This document shows, piece after piece, positions 43,845-52,807 of a stretch of DNA of 64,000 nt. A program made the translations under genes and the position numbers. Numbering within the stretch: the stretch's first letter is position 1; each line of letters opens with the position of its first letter. Where the stretch lies: NCBI GenBank assembly GCA_041398785.1, contig JAWKUA010000001.1, positions 124,001 through 188,000 on the forward strand, in the 5' to 3' direction. The stretch is from Planctomycetaceae bacterium. GTDB taxonomy: Bacteria; Planctomycetota; Planctomycetia; Planctomycetales; Planctomycetaceae. Under the pieces are notes generated by a model that made no database searches, was not told the DNA's origin, and saw only the letters and a program-made list of their open reading frames with translations.

Positions 43845-44320
43845 GCAGAACCGAAGGCCAACTGCCGTTCGTGAAGATCTTCACGGACGGAGCCTGCCGG
43901 GGAAATCCCGGTCCCGGAGGCTGGGCGTGCATCATGCGCCATCCCGCCAGCGATACCGAAAAGGAATTCAGCGGCGGTGATCCCAGCACAACCAACAACC
44001 GCATGGAACTGCAGGCCGTCATCGAAGGCCTGAAGCGGCTGACCCGGCGCACGCAGGTCGAAATCGTCACCGACAGCAAATATGTCGCGGATGGCTGCAA
44101 ATCCTGGATGCCCGGCTGGAAGCGAAACGGCTGGCGCCGCAAACAAGGCAGTGCTTACAAGCCCGTGCTGAATGTCGAATACTGGAAGCAGTTGGATGAA
44201 TTGCTGAGCCGGCACGACGTGAGGTTCACTGTTGTGCGAGGCCACACCGGTCACGCCGAAAACGAACGCTGCGACGAACTTGCCGTTGCCGCCGCCGAAG
44301 CGGTCCGCGGGCAGCAGTGA
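43841..44320 (+). CDS. rnhA: ribonuclease HI
   Basis: Removes RNA from RNA-DNA hybrids. The 159-residue protein has the four catalytic acids in family order: D in FTDGACRGNPGPGGW, E in NNRMELQAVIEGL, D in VTDSKYV and D near the C-terminus in NERCDELA; the basic handle segment (KRNGWRRKQGSAYKPVL) and the H in VRGHTGHAEN are present. Translationally coupled to infA. Confidence 0.97.
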   Translation: MSRTEGQLPFVKIFTDGACRGNPGPGGWACIMRHPASDTEKEFSGGDPSTTNNRMELQAVIEGLKRLTRRTQVEIVTDSKYVADGCKSWMPGWKRNGWRRKQGSAYKPVLNVEYWKQLDELLSRHDVRFTVVRGHTGHAENERCDELAVAAAEAVRGQQ

Positions 44321-44366
44321 TCGCCGATGCTGTGCCAGTACTCTGTCTGCACTCAGTTGATGAGGT

Positions 44367-44430
44367 GTGTGGCATTGGCTGTGGCACAGGTTTCCGCAGC
44401 GCAGTCGCGCCGGCACAGCCGGTGCCACAC
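44367..44430. repeat. palindromic dispersed repeat (GTGCCACTGG family), copy 2
   Basis: Arms 44367-44386 (GTGTGGCATTGGCTGTGGC...) and 44409-44430 (GCCGGCACAGCCGGTGCCAC...) pair imperfectly; related to 8020-8080. Between convergent rnhA and the protease gene. Confidence 0.6.
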
Positions 44431-44464
44431 ATCAAGACACGTTGGCCACGGCACTCGCGTTCTG

Positions 44465-46039
44465 CTACTTCACCGGCGGTTGCTCTTCCGCCATTCGTTT
44501 CCAAACCGCTTCGATCGGAATGGCGAGCGTGGCTTCCCGCGAACGGCGAGCGATGTTGATGCCGATCAGGTGACCGTCAGAATCCACCAGTGGACCGCCG
44601 CAGTCATCGGGCAGCAGCGGCAGGTCGTGCTGGATCACTCCGCGGAACCCGCTGCGGCGCAGGCTGAGTTCTCCGGATCGCCCGTCCAGGTACTCCTGCC
44701 TGGCAAGCTGTTCCGCCGGATCGTGCCGCAACTGTACGCTGCGCGAAACGACGTCACCGGCACGGCTGTACGTCAGGCGGACCCAGTCGCCGGGTTGAAA
44801 CTGACTCAGTTGCGATTCCAGTTCGCCGAAATCGCGGACGGAATCAACACCGATACGTTCCAGAATGTCGCTGCGCCGCATTTGCGCGTCCGACGCGGCG
44901 CTGTTCGGCAGAATCTCATTCACGCACAATCCGTGGCCAGCGGGCGCATCAAAGACGCACCCCAGTTGCAGCGGCAGAGCAGGTTCTGCGTGTCTGATAC
45001 GGCCAACAATGCCGGGCTGAACGCTTCGCCCTCCAAACACCAGCGTGAACAGCGGCGCCGGCGACTCGTCCCGCGCCGCCGCCGGCGTGAATGCGGCGTC
45101 CGGTTCTTCCAGACGCCAGACAGCCAGATCGAGTTCGCGGTCTGAAAACAGCAGGCTCGCCGCGCGCGTCGGTGGAATATCGTGACCATCGGCCGCAAAG
45201 GTGACGTCTGTTTTCTGTAGATCCGCGGTCAGGCTGGCCTTGGCGGCAAGCAGGTCGTGGGTGAGTCGCGTGGCGGCGACCCGGCGGTCCTGATGCGCCT
45301 CACCGGACCACGTGTCACGAAATACCAACGTCGCCGAATACCGTTCCAGCGATTGTTCCGCGGCGGCAGATCGCTGGAATCCGTCGTCGGCGAAATCCGG
45401 CGATGGAGTTCCCGCCGTTGCGGTCAGAGGCAGCTCAGACCCGGCCGCAGCAAGACAGACCGCAACCGGAATGTGCAGGTTCTGACTTGAGGCCGCGCCG
45501 ATACGACGATGCAGTCCAATCAGTTCGCCGGCAAGGTTTACCAGTGGACCACCGGAATCCCCGGCCGTCAGCGTACATGTGGACCTAAGCGATGCGCTGG
45601 TCACAGCGTCGATTCCGCCGATGCGAACGACGCCGGCAGTCGCATCGGCTTCTCTGCCGGGAAAGCCGCAGCCAAGAACCGTGGCACCGATCTCGACGGT
45701 ACGATTCCGCATGATCAGGACAGGATCCGAAATGGTCTTGCCAGCAAGCTTCAACTGCAGAATGGCGACGTCACGTTCCGCGTCGGTCAGCACGATGGCT
45801 GCGTTGATCGTCGTTCCGTCGTGAAGGAGTACGCGCACCGGACGATCAGCCTTCGGTACGGCGTGAGCCACCGTCATCACTCTTCCGCTGGCGGACACGA
45901 TCACGCCGGAAGAACGGGTTGCTCCCGAGACAACGCGAACCGTCGACTGTCGCAGCGCTGTTGCGATGCCTTCCAGTGAAGCGGCACGATCCGACGCATG
46001 GCAAGACGCGGCAAGGAGGCTGAGTGACACGATCGTCAC
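44465..46039 (-). CDS. exported double trypsin-like (HtrA-related) serine protease
   Basis: ~524 residues if read from GTG 46039; no ATG is available in frame near the signal-like stretch (VSLSLLAASCHA), so the start is uncertain. The first domain has the triad H59 (TVAHAV), D90 (ERDVAIL) and S162 (AGDSGGPL). The middle (~300-430) contains a second, eroded trypsin-like domain interrupted by a PDZ-like part (GHGLCVNEILPNSAASDAQM). Its nucleophile position reads DDCGGPL (Cys480 for Ser), so it is probably not a serine protease site. Last gene after three TatA-like genes in the same direction; may act in export quality control. Confidence 0.8.
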   Translation of the reverse strand: MTIVSLSLLAASCHASDRAASLEGIATALRQSTVRVVSGATRSSGVIVSASGRVMTVAHAVPKADRPVRVLLHDGTTINAAIVLTDAERDVAILQLKLAGKTISDPVLIMRNRTVEIGATVLGCGFPGREADATAGVVRIGGIDAVTSASLRSTCTLTAGDSGGPLVNLAGELIGLHRRIGAASSQNLHIPVAVCLAAAGSELPLTATAGTPSPDFADDGFQRSAAAEQSLERYSATLVFRDTWSGEAHQDRRVAATRLTHDLLAAKASLTADLQKTDVTFAADGHDIPPTRAASLLFSDRELDLAVWRLEEPDAAFTPAAARDESPAPLFTLVFGGRSVQPGIVGRIRHAEPALPLQLGCVFDAPAGHGLCVNEILPNSAASDAQMRRSDILERIGVDSVRDFGELESQLSQFQPGDWVRLTYSRAGDVVSRSVQLRHDPAEQLARQEYLDGRSGELSLRRSGFRGVIQHDLPLLPDDCGGPLVDSDGHLIGINIARRSREATLAIPIEAVWKRMAEEQPPVK

Positions 46040-46193
46040 GACAGCGAGCGAACTTCCGCCTGCGTTCCCCTTCCATCGGCAGACCAGCGATTGGTTCGAG
46101 CGCGCCGCCGGATTCCGCGGCGCTCGCCACTTTCGCCCGGACTTCTTCCACTTCGCGAGGGCGAGTCGAAAGCGCCGTGCGCGAGGCGCGGTC

Positions 46194-46538
46194 TTAATCT
46201 TCCAGCTCAAATTTGGGAGCTTTGAATTCGTCGTCTTCGGTTGTCGACGTCTCGGTGTCGGGTTTCGGGCGATTCGCAGACGATGACGACGTTGAACTGC
46301 TGGAAGGCGAATAGTCAACCGACCGAGTCGCCGACGACGACGCGGTTCGCACTTCGTCCTGAAACCCTGCCATGCCCTTTTTGAATTCCGAAAACCCCTT
46401 GCCGAGATTGCGAGCGACTTCCGGCAGTCGCTTGCCGAACAGCAGCAGAGCCACAATCCCGACGATCATCATTTCCTGAGGACTTGGGCTGAAGAACGCA
46501 AGAACCTGAATATGCGAGAAAGCGTCAAGTGTGAACAT
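46194..46538 (-). CDS. TatA/TatB-like twin-arginine translocation protein (third of three)
   Basis: 114 residues: a membrane helix (EMMIVGIVALLLFGKRLPEV, ~22-41), the amphipathic helix ARNLGKGFSEFKKGMAGF and a Ser/acidic tail. The FGKRLPEVARNLGKG pattern is the Tat signature. Its middle matches the next paralogue at 46609 (shared PQEMMIVGIVALLL). TatA-like proteins form the pore for folded, twin-arginine-signalled proteins. Confidence 0.9.
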   Translation of the reverse strand: MFTLDAFSHIQVLAFFSPSPQEMMIVGIVALLLFGKRLPEVARNLGKGFSEFKKGMAGFQDEVRTASSSATRSVDYSPSSSSTSSSSANRPKPDTETSTTEDDEFKAPKFELED

Positions 46539-46608
46539 GGGAGGACGCCAGTGTGATAAATTTTGGAGGTTTGGAACTGGTTGGAGAGTGCTTGAATTGT
46601 CTCGAATC

Positions 46609-46890
46609 TTAGTGCATCAACACTCGCAGGATTTTCAGCCCCGCCAGCAGCAGCCCGAGATTCGTCATAAATTCGACAGGTGGCCACCGCACATAGGCTT
46701 GCCGAGTCTTCTCCCGCCATGTCTGCCGCAGGCCATCCAGGAATTCCCGCGGTATGGGCAGTCGATCTGCGTACAACAGCAGAGCAACAATCCCGACGAT
46801 CATCATTTCCTGAGGAGAGCTTCCGAAGAATGCCAGGGTCGGGGCAACGGACAGCAATTCAAGTGTGTCAGCGATCAGCATGGACGTCAC
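46609..46890 (-). CDS. TatA/TatB-like protein (second of three)
   Basis: 93 residues: FFGSSPQEMMIVGIVALLLY then ADRLP. The Gly/Lys pattern of true TatA (F-G-x-x-x-L-P) is changed (YADRLPIPREFLDGLRQTW), there is a second hydrophobic helix at the end (FMTNLGLLLAGLKILRVL), and the amphipathic helix is shortened. It may be a specialised TatB or an accessory subunit. Middle gene of the tandem. Confidence 0.8.
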   Translation of the reverse strand: MTSMLIADTLELLSVAPTLAFFGSSPQEMMIVGIVALLLYADRLPIPREFLDGLRQTWREKTRQAYVRWPPVEFMTNLGLLLAGLKILRVLMH

Positions 46891-46926
46891 TCGTGCGATA
46901 CCGTTGTGATGCCGCAGAGCCGAAAG

Positions 46927-47166
46927 CTATGAGTGGCTTTCGACTTTTTCGTTCGTGTTGCTGCTGCCGGCGTTGAGTTCATCTTCGCCTTCCTTGATAC
47001 CTTTTTTGAAGGCAGAGAAGCTCTGGCCGAGTGACTTTGCGGCACCTGGCAGGCGATTGCCAAACAGCAATAGAACCACGCCCGCCAGAATCGCCATTTC
47101 CCATGGAGAGCTTCCGAAGAATGCCAGGGTCGGGGCAGTTGTCAGATTTGTCAGCAGACCAGCCAT
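46927..47166 (-). CDS. TatA-like protein (first of three)
   Basis: 79 residues, a classic TatA: membrane helix with EMAILAGVVLLLFGNRLPGA, then amphipathic AKSLGQSFSAFKKGIKEGED and an acidic Asn/Ser tail. The FFGSSPWEMAI start is shared with the next paralogue. First of three consecutive Tat genes in the same direction. Confidence 0.9.
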   Translation of the reverse strand: MAGLLTNLTTAPTLAFFGSSPWEMAILAGVVLLLFGNRLPGAAKSLGQSFSAFKKGIKEGEDELNAGSSNTNEKVESHS

Positions 47167-47441
47167 GTTTCAAAGCTCCAGACAAAGGTGGGTTCCGCAG
47201 GCCTAACGCGCGGACAGCTCAATTATACCGGCGGAAAAACCGCAATTCGCGGTGGAATGTCGATTCTCGGCAGGGATTCGCACGAGGAAGAAGCTCGCAC
47301 GGATCATTCTATCGAGCGAGTTTGGGGAATCAACGGGGAGGCAATGACGGCGAGTCTGCTGGCACGGACCAGGCGAGCAGCCGTCATACAGAACGGGCGT
47401 TTTCTGCACATTCGCACGGCTGGTTACAACGGACGACGGAG

Positions 47442-48326
47442 TTACGCCCACGCGAGCTGCAGCAATCGACCGGATTGCGTCGTCAGGAAAAGTCTGTCGG
47501 CAAGCGGACCGGCCAGAATGTGTTGCGGCGGATCCTGAGACAGATCAGCCGCCCAGATCAGTTCGCCTTCGAAGTTCAGCCAGTAGACCCGCGATTCCAG
47601 GGTCGTGGCCGCCAGGCGGTTCTTGATTGTCGCGGCCGAAACACTGCCTGGAATCCCGTCGATCATGAACGCTCCGCGCTGTTTGCCATAGCTGTTCAGG
47701 ACCTGAATTCCGTGATTAAACGCGGCCAGCAGAATTCGTCGTCCGCAGCCGGACACTGACATTCCGCCGACGTTGTTCATGATGCGTTCTTCCCAGACCT
47801 CGTTGCCATCCAGTTCGTGGCAGCACAGATGTCCGAATTCCGCCGCGCCGAGAAGCTGCGGCTTTTCGTGAAGGAAGTGCAGAAAATCCAGCGGCCGCGG
47901 ACTTTCGAACCGAGCGACTTCTTTGCGTTCGGTGGTCACGATGTGCGTGCGCGACGAGTCGGAGCTGACGGCCAGGTGGCTGCCGTACGGCGAAACGGCC
48001 AGGCCGACGATGTTCCCTGTGAACTGCACATCCCACACAGGCTTCAGGTCGTTTCCGAAACACACCAGCGAGTTGTCGCCCTGAACGGCAGCTCCGAACT
48101 GTCCGGTACCGCTCCACGCCAGTTTGCGCAGGCCGGAATAATTGCGAGCCGTGCGGATTAACTCACCCGAAGAATTCAGCAGCGTCAGGTGGCCGGCATT
48201 CGTGCCGACCAGCAGCGTGCCGGCTTCCGCCGCAAAGTCGATGGCGGCAATTCCTTCCGGAAAGATGTCGTCCTGAACAATCCGCGGGCGATTGCCATGA
48301 CTGTTTTGAAGCAGGCCGTCAGACAA
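47442..48326 (-). CDS. WD40/PQQ-like beta-propeller protein
   Basis: 294 residues of repeated ~40-residue blade units (e.g. GLRKLAWSGTGQFGAAVQGD, IVGLAVSPYGSHLAVSSDSS, GMSVSGCGRRILLAAFNHGI). No signal peptide is visible. Beta-propellers mostly serve as docking platforms; here no partner is indicated except the neighbours. Lies 275 bases upstream of the Tat tandem in the same direction. Confidence 0.75.
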   Translation of the reverse strand: MSDGLLQNSHGNRPRIVQDDIFPEGIAAIDFAAEAGTLLVGTNAGHLTLLNSSGELIRTARNYSGLRKLAWSGTGQFGAAVQGDNSLVCFGNDLKPVWDVQFTGNIVGLAVSPYGSHLAVSSDSSRTHIVTTERKEVARFESPRPLDFLHFLHEKPQLLGAAEFGHLCCHELDGNEVWEERIMNNVGGMSVSGCGRRILLAAFNHGIQVLNSYGKQRGAFMIDGIPGSVSAATIKNRLAATTLESRVYWLNFEGELIWAADLSQDPPQHILAGPLADRLFLTTQSGRLLQLAWA

Positions 48327-48414
48327 TGTGCATCCTCGCCGTTTGCATGCGGCTGATTCCCGGAGGGCTCACAGGTTGTGACCGGACCGGGCTGTCATCG
48401 GCTGCCGCGGCCGG

Positions 48415-50097
48415 TCATTCGCCCAGTCCCTGTCGCACGGGAGACCTCACTCGTTCGGCCACAGGATTGCCGGTGATCTGAGCCGTCAGCACCTGCAGCC
48501 CTCGCGCCACGTCCGGGTCTTCGCTGATTTCTTCGCCGGTGCGTCCGCGGAAGAATGTTCGCTGAACGCCTTTCGGAAGCTCCACCAGTTCATCCGGTTC
48601 CAGCCCCTTGCCCGCGTAGTTCTTGTGATCGGGTGAATAGAATTTGGCGGTTGTCAGTTTCAGTCCGGTGTTTCCCGGCATCTGAATAATGCTTTGCACG
48701 GACCACTTACCGTAGGTTTTCCGACCGACGATCCGGCCGCGAGCGTGGTCCCGGATGGCCCCGGCCACAATTTCGCTGGCGCTGGCGCTGTTTTCGTCAA
48801 CCAGCAGGACCAGCGGATAGTTGCGTGTGCCGAAGTATTGCGCGGTAAAGGTCTGAGCCTGGCTGTCGGCGCGGCCTTCGGTCGAGACCAGTGTTCCTTC
48901 GTCGATGAACTGATCCGCGACGGATGCGGCCGTGTCCAGCAGTCCGCCCGGGTTGCCCCGCAGGTCCCAGATCAGTGCTCGCATGCCTTCGCGTTCAAGC
49001 TGACGAAGCGCGTCGGACATTTCCTCGGGCGTGGAACTCTGAAAGCCGGCCAGTCGGATGTAGCCGATCTTCTGCCGCTCGTCGATGATCAGGGCGCGTG
49101 TGACGCTGCGGACCTGCACGGAGCGACGCGTAAAGCTGCCCGACGCGGTGGTCCCGTCCGGCGATTCGAACGTCAGGCGGACGGTGCTGCCCGATTTGCC
49201 GCGAAGCAACCGGGCGGCTTCGTCCGTTGACATTTCCCGGCAGTCCTGACCGGAGATTTCGACAATATGGTCGCCGGGACGCAGGCCGCCTTCTTCGGCG
49301 GGGCTGTCCAGCAGGACGTTGACCAGATGCATTCCGTGGCCCTTGTCGGCTTCCATTTCGATGCCGATGCCGACGAATTCGCCCTGAATGGAACCGAACA
49401 GGTCGTTGTACCGGTCGGGAGTCAGGAAATCGCTGTAGTCGTCCAGAGCGTTGCAGGCGCCGAAGACGTATTCCATCACAACGACAGAGTCTCGAATTCC
49501 CAGTTCACGGCGAACGAGTTCACAGACGGTGGTGACAACACTGCGCGCTTCCAGTGCGCTTTTGACGGGACGATTCCAGTAGTTGCGAATCAGTTCCTTC
49601 TTAACGCGATCAACATGGTCAGCCGCCTTATCGGAACCATTGCTGGTCAGAAACCGATCATTGGTCAGCGCCATGTAGAGACTTTCGGTCCCGTGAGCGA
49701 CAAGCCGGGTGACGGAGATATTGTCAACGTATTCGTCCTGAATGCGGCGAATGACGTCTTCCAGCATGTCCAGCGATTCAGCACGGCCTTTGGCCAGCAG
49801 TTGTTCTTCGAAGCTGCGGTCGGAGTATCGCCGGTCGACACCAAACTGAACTCGCGTGCGCCGCAGGCCGTAACGGAGATCCTCGTCTTCGGGCCAGCGT
49901 TTCAGAGCGGTTTCGTAGAATCGAATGGCATCGATCCACTGTCGGTCGGCTTCAAGCGTCTCGCCGTGCCGTGCGGCTGTGGCCGCCGATGTGAATTCCG
50001 AAAGATCGACCTGTTCGGCGGCCGGTGACGCGGATGTGAATGCAATCGCCAGTACGCACACGGCCAGCAGGCTGTGAACCAGACCACGTCGCTGCAT
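48415..50097 (-). CDS. S41-family C-terminal processing peptidase
   Basis: 560 residues. N-terminal signal peptide (RRGLVHSLLAVCVLAIAFTS, then ASPA), TPR-like part (~30-80), PDZ domain (~240-330, GIEMEADKGHGMHLVNVLLDSP), and the S41 catalytic core with ALIWDLRGNPGGLLD, the nucleophile Ser in DENSASASEI and the general-base Lys in VGRKTYGKWSVQ. Cuts C-termini of exported proteins or cleans up the envelope. Same strand and order as the following propeller and Tat genes. Confidence 0.93.
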   Translation of the reverse strand: MQRRGLVHSLLAVCVLAIAFTSASPAAEQVDLSEFTSAATAARHGETLEADRQWIDAIRFYETALKRWPEDEDLRYGLRRTRVQFGVDRRYSDRSFEEQLLAKGRAESLDMLEDVIRRIQDEYVDNISVTRLVAHGTESLYMALTNDRFLTSNGSDKAADHVDRVKKELIRNYWNRPVKSALEARSVVTTVCELVRRELGIRDSVVVMEYVFGACNALDDYSDFLTPDRYNDLFGSIQGEFVGIGIEMEADKGHGMHLVNVLLDSPAEEGGLRPGDHIVEISGQDCREMSTDEAARLLRGKSGSTVRLTFESPDGTTASGSFTRRSVQVRSVTRALIIDERQKIGYIRLAGFQSSTPEEMSDALRQLEREGMRALIWDLRGNPGGLLDTAASVADQFIDEGTLVSTEGRADSQAQTFTAQYFGTRNYPLVLLVDENSASASEIVAGAIRDHARGRIVGRKTYGKWSVQSIIQMPGNTGLKLTTAKFYSPDHKNYAGKGLEPDELVELPKGVQRTFFRGRTGEEISEDPDVARGLQVLTAQITGNPVAERVRSPVRQGLGE

Positions 50098-50931
50098 GAT
50101 GTTTTCCCCTCACTGCGCCGCGACAGCAGTCGTCGACAGCGCAGCAGACTCAGGCTATGTGTCTGCGAAGGATTGCATCCTGCAACTCGCGATTCCTCCT
50201 TTGAAACAGATCCTTCACCGAAAGCCAGGTCGTCCCCTCTGCGGAACGCCGCATTGGACACCGTCCAACACGACAGAATTCAGCAGTCACAATACGTCAG
50301 CCGTCGGCAACTTTCATCCTGAAGTCCCGGAATCGGCGTGGCAGTGCTTCCGCTTCACCTGATGCAAACTGCCCGCGGCAGGAAGGCACCCATCCGTGCT
50401 TGCATACTGACAAGACCGAAGTGCCTGGCCCGACCGAAAGCGGTATGGCTTTCGTGACGCTCAGCTTAAGCGGGGGGACCGCCGTCCGCGTGTCACAAAA
50501 CGACTATATGACTGATTTTGCGTATGGTCAAACAGCGGTAATCCGCACACGTTTCCCAGACTCACAGATTGCCGCAACTGCCAAACGGCACTTGACTTAG
50601 CCACAAATCACGGCTGGCGACCGGTAGGGTTTTCCAGGGAATACGCGCAAGTTTTTCCGGGGAATTTCCCTGCGCCTGAATTCGCTCGCCCCAACTGTCC
50701 GGATTGCTGCCGGCAATTCCGTTGTGCCTGATGTGCAGACTGTCACAGTCGTTTCGGCCGGAAACCGTGTGGCCGGCCGCATCGGACCCCGTGAGAACCA
50801 CGTATGACAATCAGTAATTCCCGTTGTCGGGCATTCGGGCGTCTTGTGTTCGCGTCACACGTTCCGTAGAAACCCCGCTTCTTTCGGACAAGCCCTCTCT
50901 TCGCCGGTTTCCGACTTCAGAAAGACTTGCT
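50098..50931. other. divergent intergenic region
   Basis: ~830 bases between the S41 peptidase and serA. No gene recognised; a small hairpin (CGAAAGC/GCTTTCG around 50438-50457) is the only structure noticed. Both promoters should lie here. Confidence 0.4.
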
Positions 50932-52566
50932 GTGTTCCGCGTTTTGATCACTGATGGCCTGCATGATGCCGGGATGAGGATTCTGAATGCCGCACGGGGA
51001 ATTGAACCGGTCGTGATGAGCGACCTGTCCCCGGAACAGGTCCGCGACGAACTGAAAACCGTCGACGGTATCATCATCCGCAGCAAGACCCGACTGAACG
51101 CCGACCTGCTGAACGGCCAGAAACGACTGAAAGTGATTGTCCGCGCGGGTGTGGGAGTCGACAACATTGACCTGGATGCCGCCACGAAGGCCGGCATTCT
51201 GGTGATGAATACTCCCACCGGAAACACCACCAGCACCGCGGAACACACGATCGCCATGATGCTGGCTCTGTGCCGCAATATCGGAGCCGCCGCGGCCAGC
51301 ATGAAGGCCGGCAAATGGGACCGGAAGCACTTCCAGGGAACACAGCTTTCCGGCAAGACGCTGGCGATCATCGGTCTGGGCCGCATCGGGCTGGCCGTCG
51401 CCAGTCGAGCCAAAGCGCTGGAAATGAAGGTGCTGGGCTACGATCCGTTTCTTTCCGAAGCCAGAGCCGCCGAATTCGGAATTGAACTGTACCGCGACGT
51501 CGACGACATCGTCACGAAATGCGATTTTCTGACCGTCCATACTCCCATGACGCCGGAGACCAGGGGCATCATCAACGCGGCACGGCTGGCTGCCATGAAG
51601 AAGGGAGCCCGCATTATCAACTGCGCCCGCGGCGGAATCGTCGACGAAAACGACCTGGCCGACGCCATCGAATCCGGTCACATCGCCGGAGCCGCCCTGG
51701 ATGTCTTCACCAAAGAGCCGCCCGATGACAGACGCCTGATCGACCTGCCGCAGGTGCTCAGCACACCGCATCTGGGAGCATCCACGGACGAGGCTCAGGA
51801 ACTGGTCGCCGTCGAAGCGGCCGAAATCATTACCGACTACCTGCTGAATAACGAAATCCGTTATGCCATCAATATGGCCCCGGTTTCCGGCGCGGAAATG
51901 CAGGATATGCAGCACTTCCTGAACCTCAGCTACCGACTGGGCCTGCTGTCGTCTCAAATGATTCGAGGCCAGTCGCTGAAGTCAGCGGAAATCGAATACC
52001 GGGGCGAAGCGGCTGACAAAAAGACGAAACTGATGACATCCGCGTTCGCCACCGGACTTCTGGAATCCGTGCTCGACGAATCCGTGAATATCATCAACGC
52101 AGCCTCCGTGGCACATAGCCGCGGAATCAAACTGACGGAATCCGCCAGCGGCGAATGTGAAAACTTCGCCTCGATGATTTCCGTCAGGCTGGTTACCGAC
52201 CAATCGACGTTTGAGGCCGCGGGAACGCTGTTCGGACATCAGTTTCAGAGACTTGTCAAACTCGGCCCGTACAGCTTCGAAGCGTTTCTGGACGGGCGGC
52301 TGATGGTGTACCGGCATCGCGACGTGCCCGGACTGATCGGCTATATCGGTACGATCCTGGGCAAGCACAACGTCAACATTGCCAACATGGCTCTGGGGCG
52401 ATCCCGGAATGAACCAGGCGGCGATTCCGTGGCCGTACTGAATCTGGACAATGAACCGTCGACTGATGCAATTCAGGAGATCCTGAAGCACAAGGAAGTT
52501 CTGGGAGTCGAACTGGTTCACCTGCCCGTCGCCGGCGCCGGCCTGCCGTGGCTAAGCGGTGATTGA
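50932..52566 (+). CDS. serA: D-3-phosphoglycerate dehydrogenase
   Basis: First step of serine synthesis: 3-phosphoglycerate to 3-phosphohydroxypyruvate. The 544-residue protein starts at a GTG (50932) giving MFRVLITDGLHDAGMRIL; the further upstream frame has no family resemblance. Motifs: VRAGVGVDNID (71-80), NAD-binding GLGRIG (148-153), CARGGIVDE (catalytic Arg), and STPHLGAST (catalytic His). An intervening ASB-like domain (~320-455) and a C-terminal ACT domain (~470-540, VYRHRDVPGLIGYIGTIL) place it in the long type I SerA, normally inhibited by serine. Confidence 0.95.
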   Translation: MFRVLITDGLHDAGMRILNAARGIEPVVMSDLSPEQVRDELKTVDGIIIRSKTRLNADLLNGQKRLKVIVRAGVGVDNIDLDAATKAGILVMNTPTGNTTSTAEHTIAMMLALCRNIGAAAASMKAGKWDRKHFQGTQLSGKTLAIIGLGRIGLAVASRAKALEMKVLGYDPFLSEARAAEFGIELYRDVDDIVTKCDFLTVHTPMTPETRGIINAARLAAMKKGARIINCARGGIVDENDLADAIESGHIAGAALDVFTKEPPDDRRLIDLPQVLSTPHLGASTDEAQELVAVEAAEIITDYLLNNEIRYAINMAPVSGAEMQDMQHFLNLSYRLGLLSSQMIRGQSLKSAEIEYRGEAADKKTKLMTSAFATGLLESVLDESVNIINAASVAHSRGIKLTESASGECENFASMISVRLVTDQSTFEAAGTLFGHQFQRLVKLGPYSFEAFLDGRLMVYRHRDVPGLIGYIGTILGKHNVNIANMALGRSRNEPGGDSVAVLNLDNEPSTDAIQEILKHKEVLGVELVHLPVAGAGLPWLSGD

Positions 52567-52662
52567 CGGACGGCTATCCCGGATTCTTCACGCGATCCGA
52601 GTTTCCTGACGTAAGGCGTCTGGGAAAACGTGGTCACGTTGAGTCGGCGAAATGCACACTGC

Positions 52663-52716
52663 ACGATGGGACTCCGGTCCCGTCGCTGCAATTCGACGGG
52701 ATCGGAGTCCCATCGT
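52663..52716. terminator. strong bidirectional stem-loop terminator
   Basis: Arms of 23 bases (52663-52685, ACGATGGGACTCCGGTCCCG...; 52694-52716) pair at 22 of 23 positions around an 8-base loop. It lies between the convergent serA and mnmE genes. It may belong to another dispersed palindrome family, but only one copy is present here. Confidence 0.8.
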
Positions 52717-52807
52717 ACAAACGTGTCAATAATCCGGCCTAAGCGGCACGACGCAGCAGCCGATCTTCCGCGTGGCGTTCTGCGATGAACGCATGAAGGA
52801 CCGATGG

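Noticed and set aside
44465..46456. 663-codon reading of the double protease from ATG 46456
   Set aside because: Its first ~140 codons overlap the TatA-like gene out of frame; the signal-like stretch starts near 46039.
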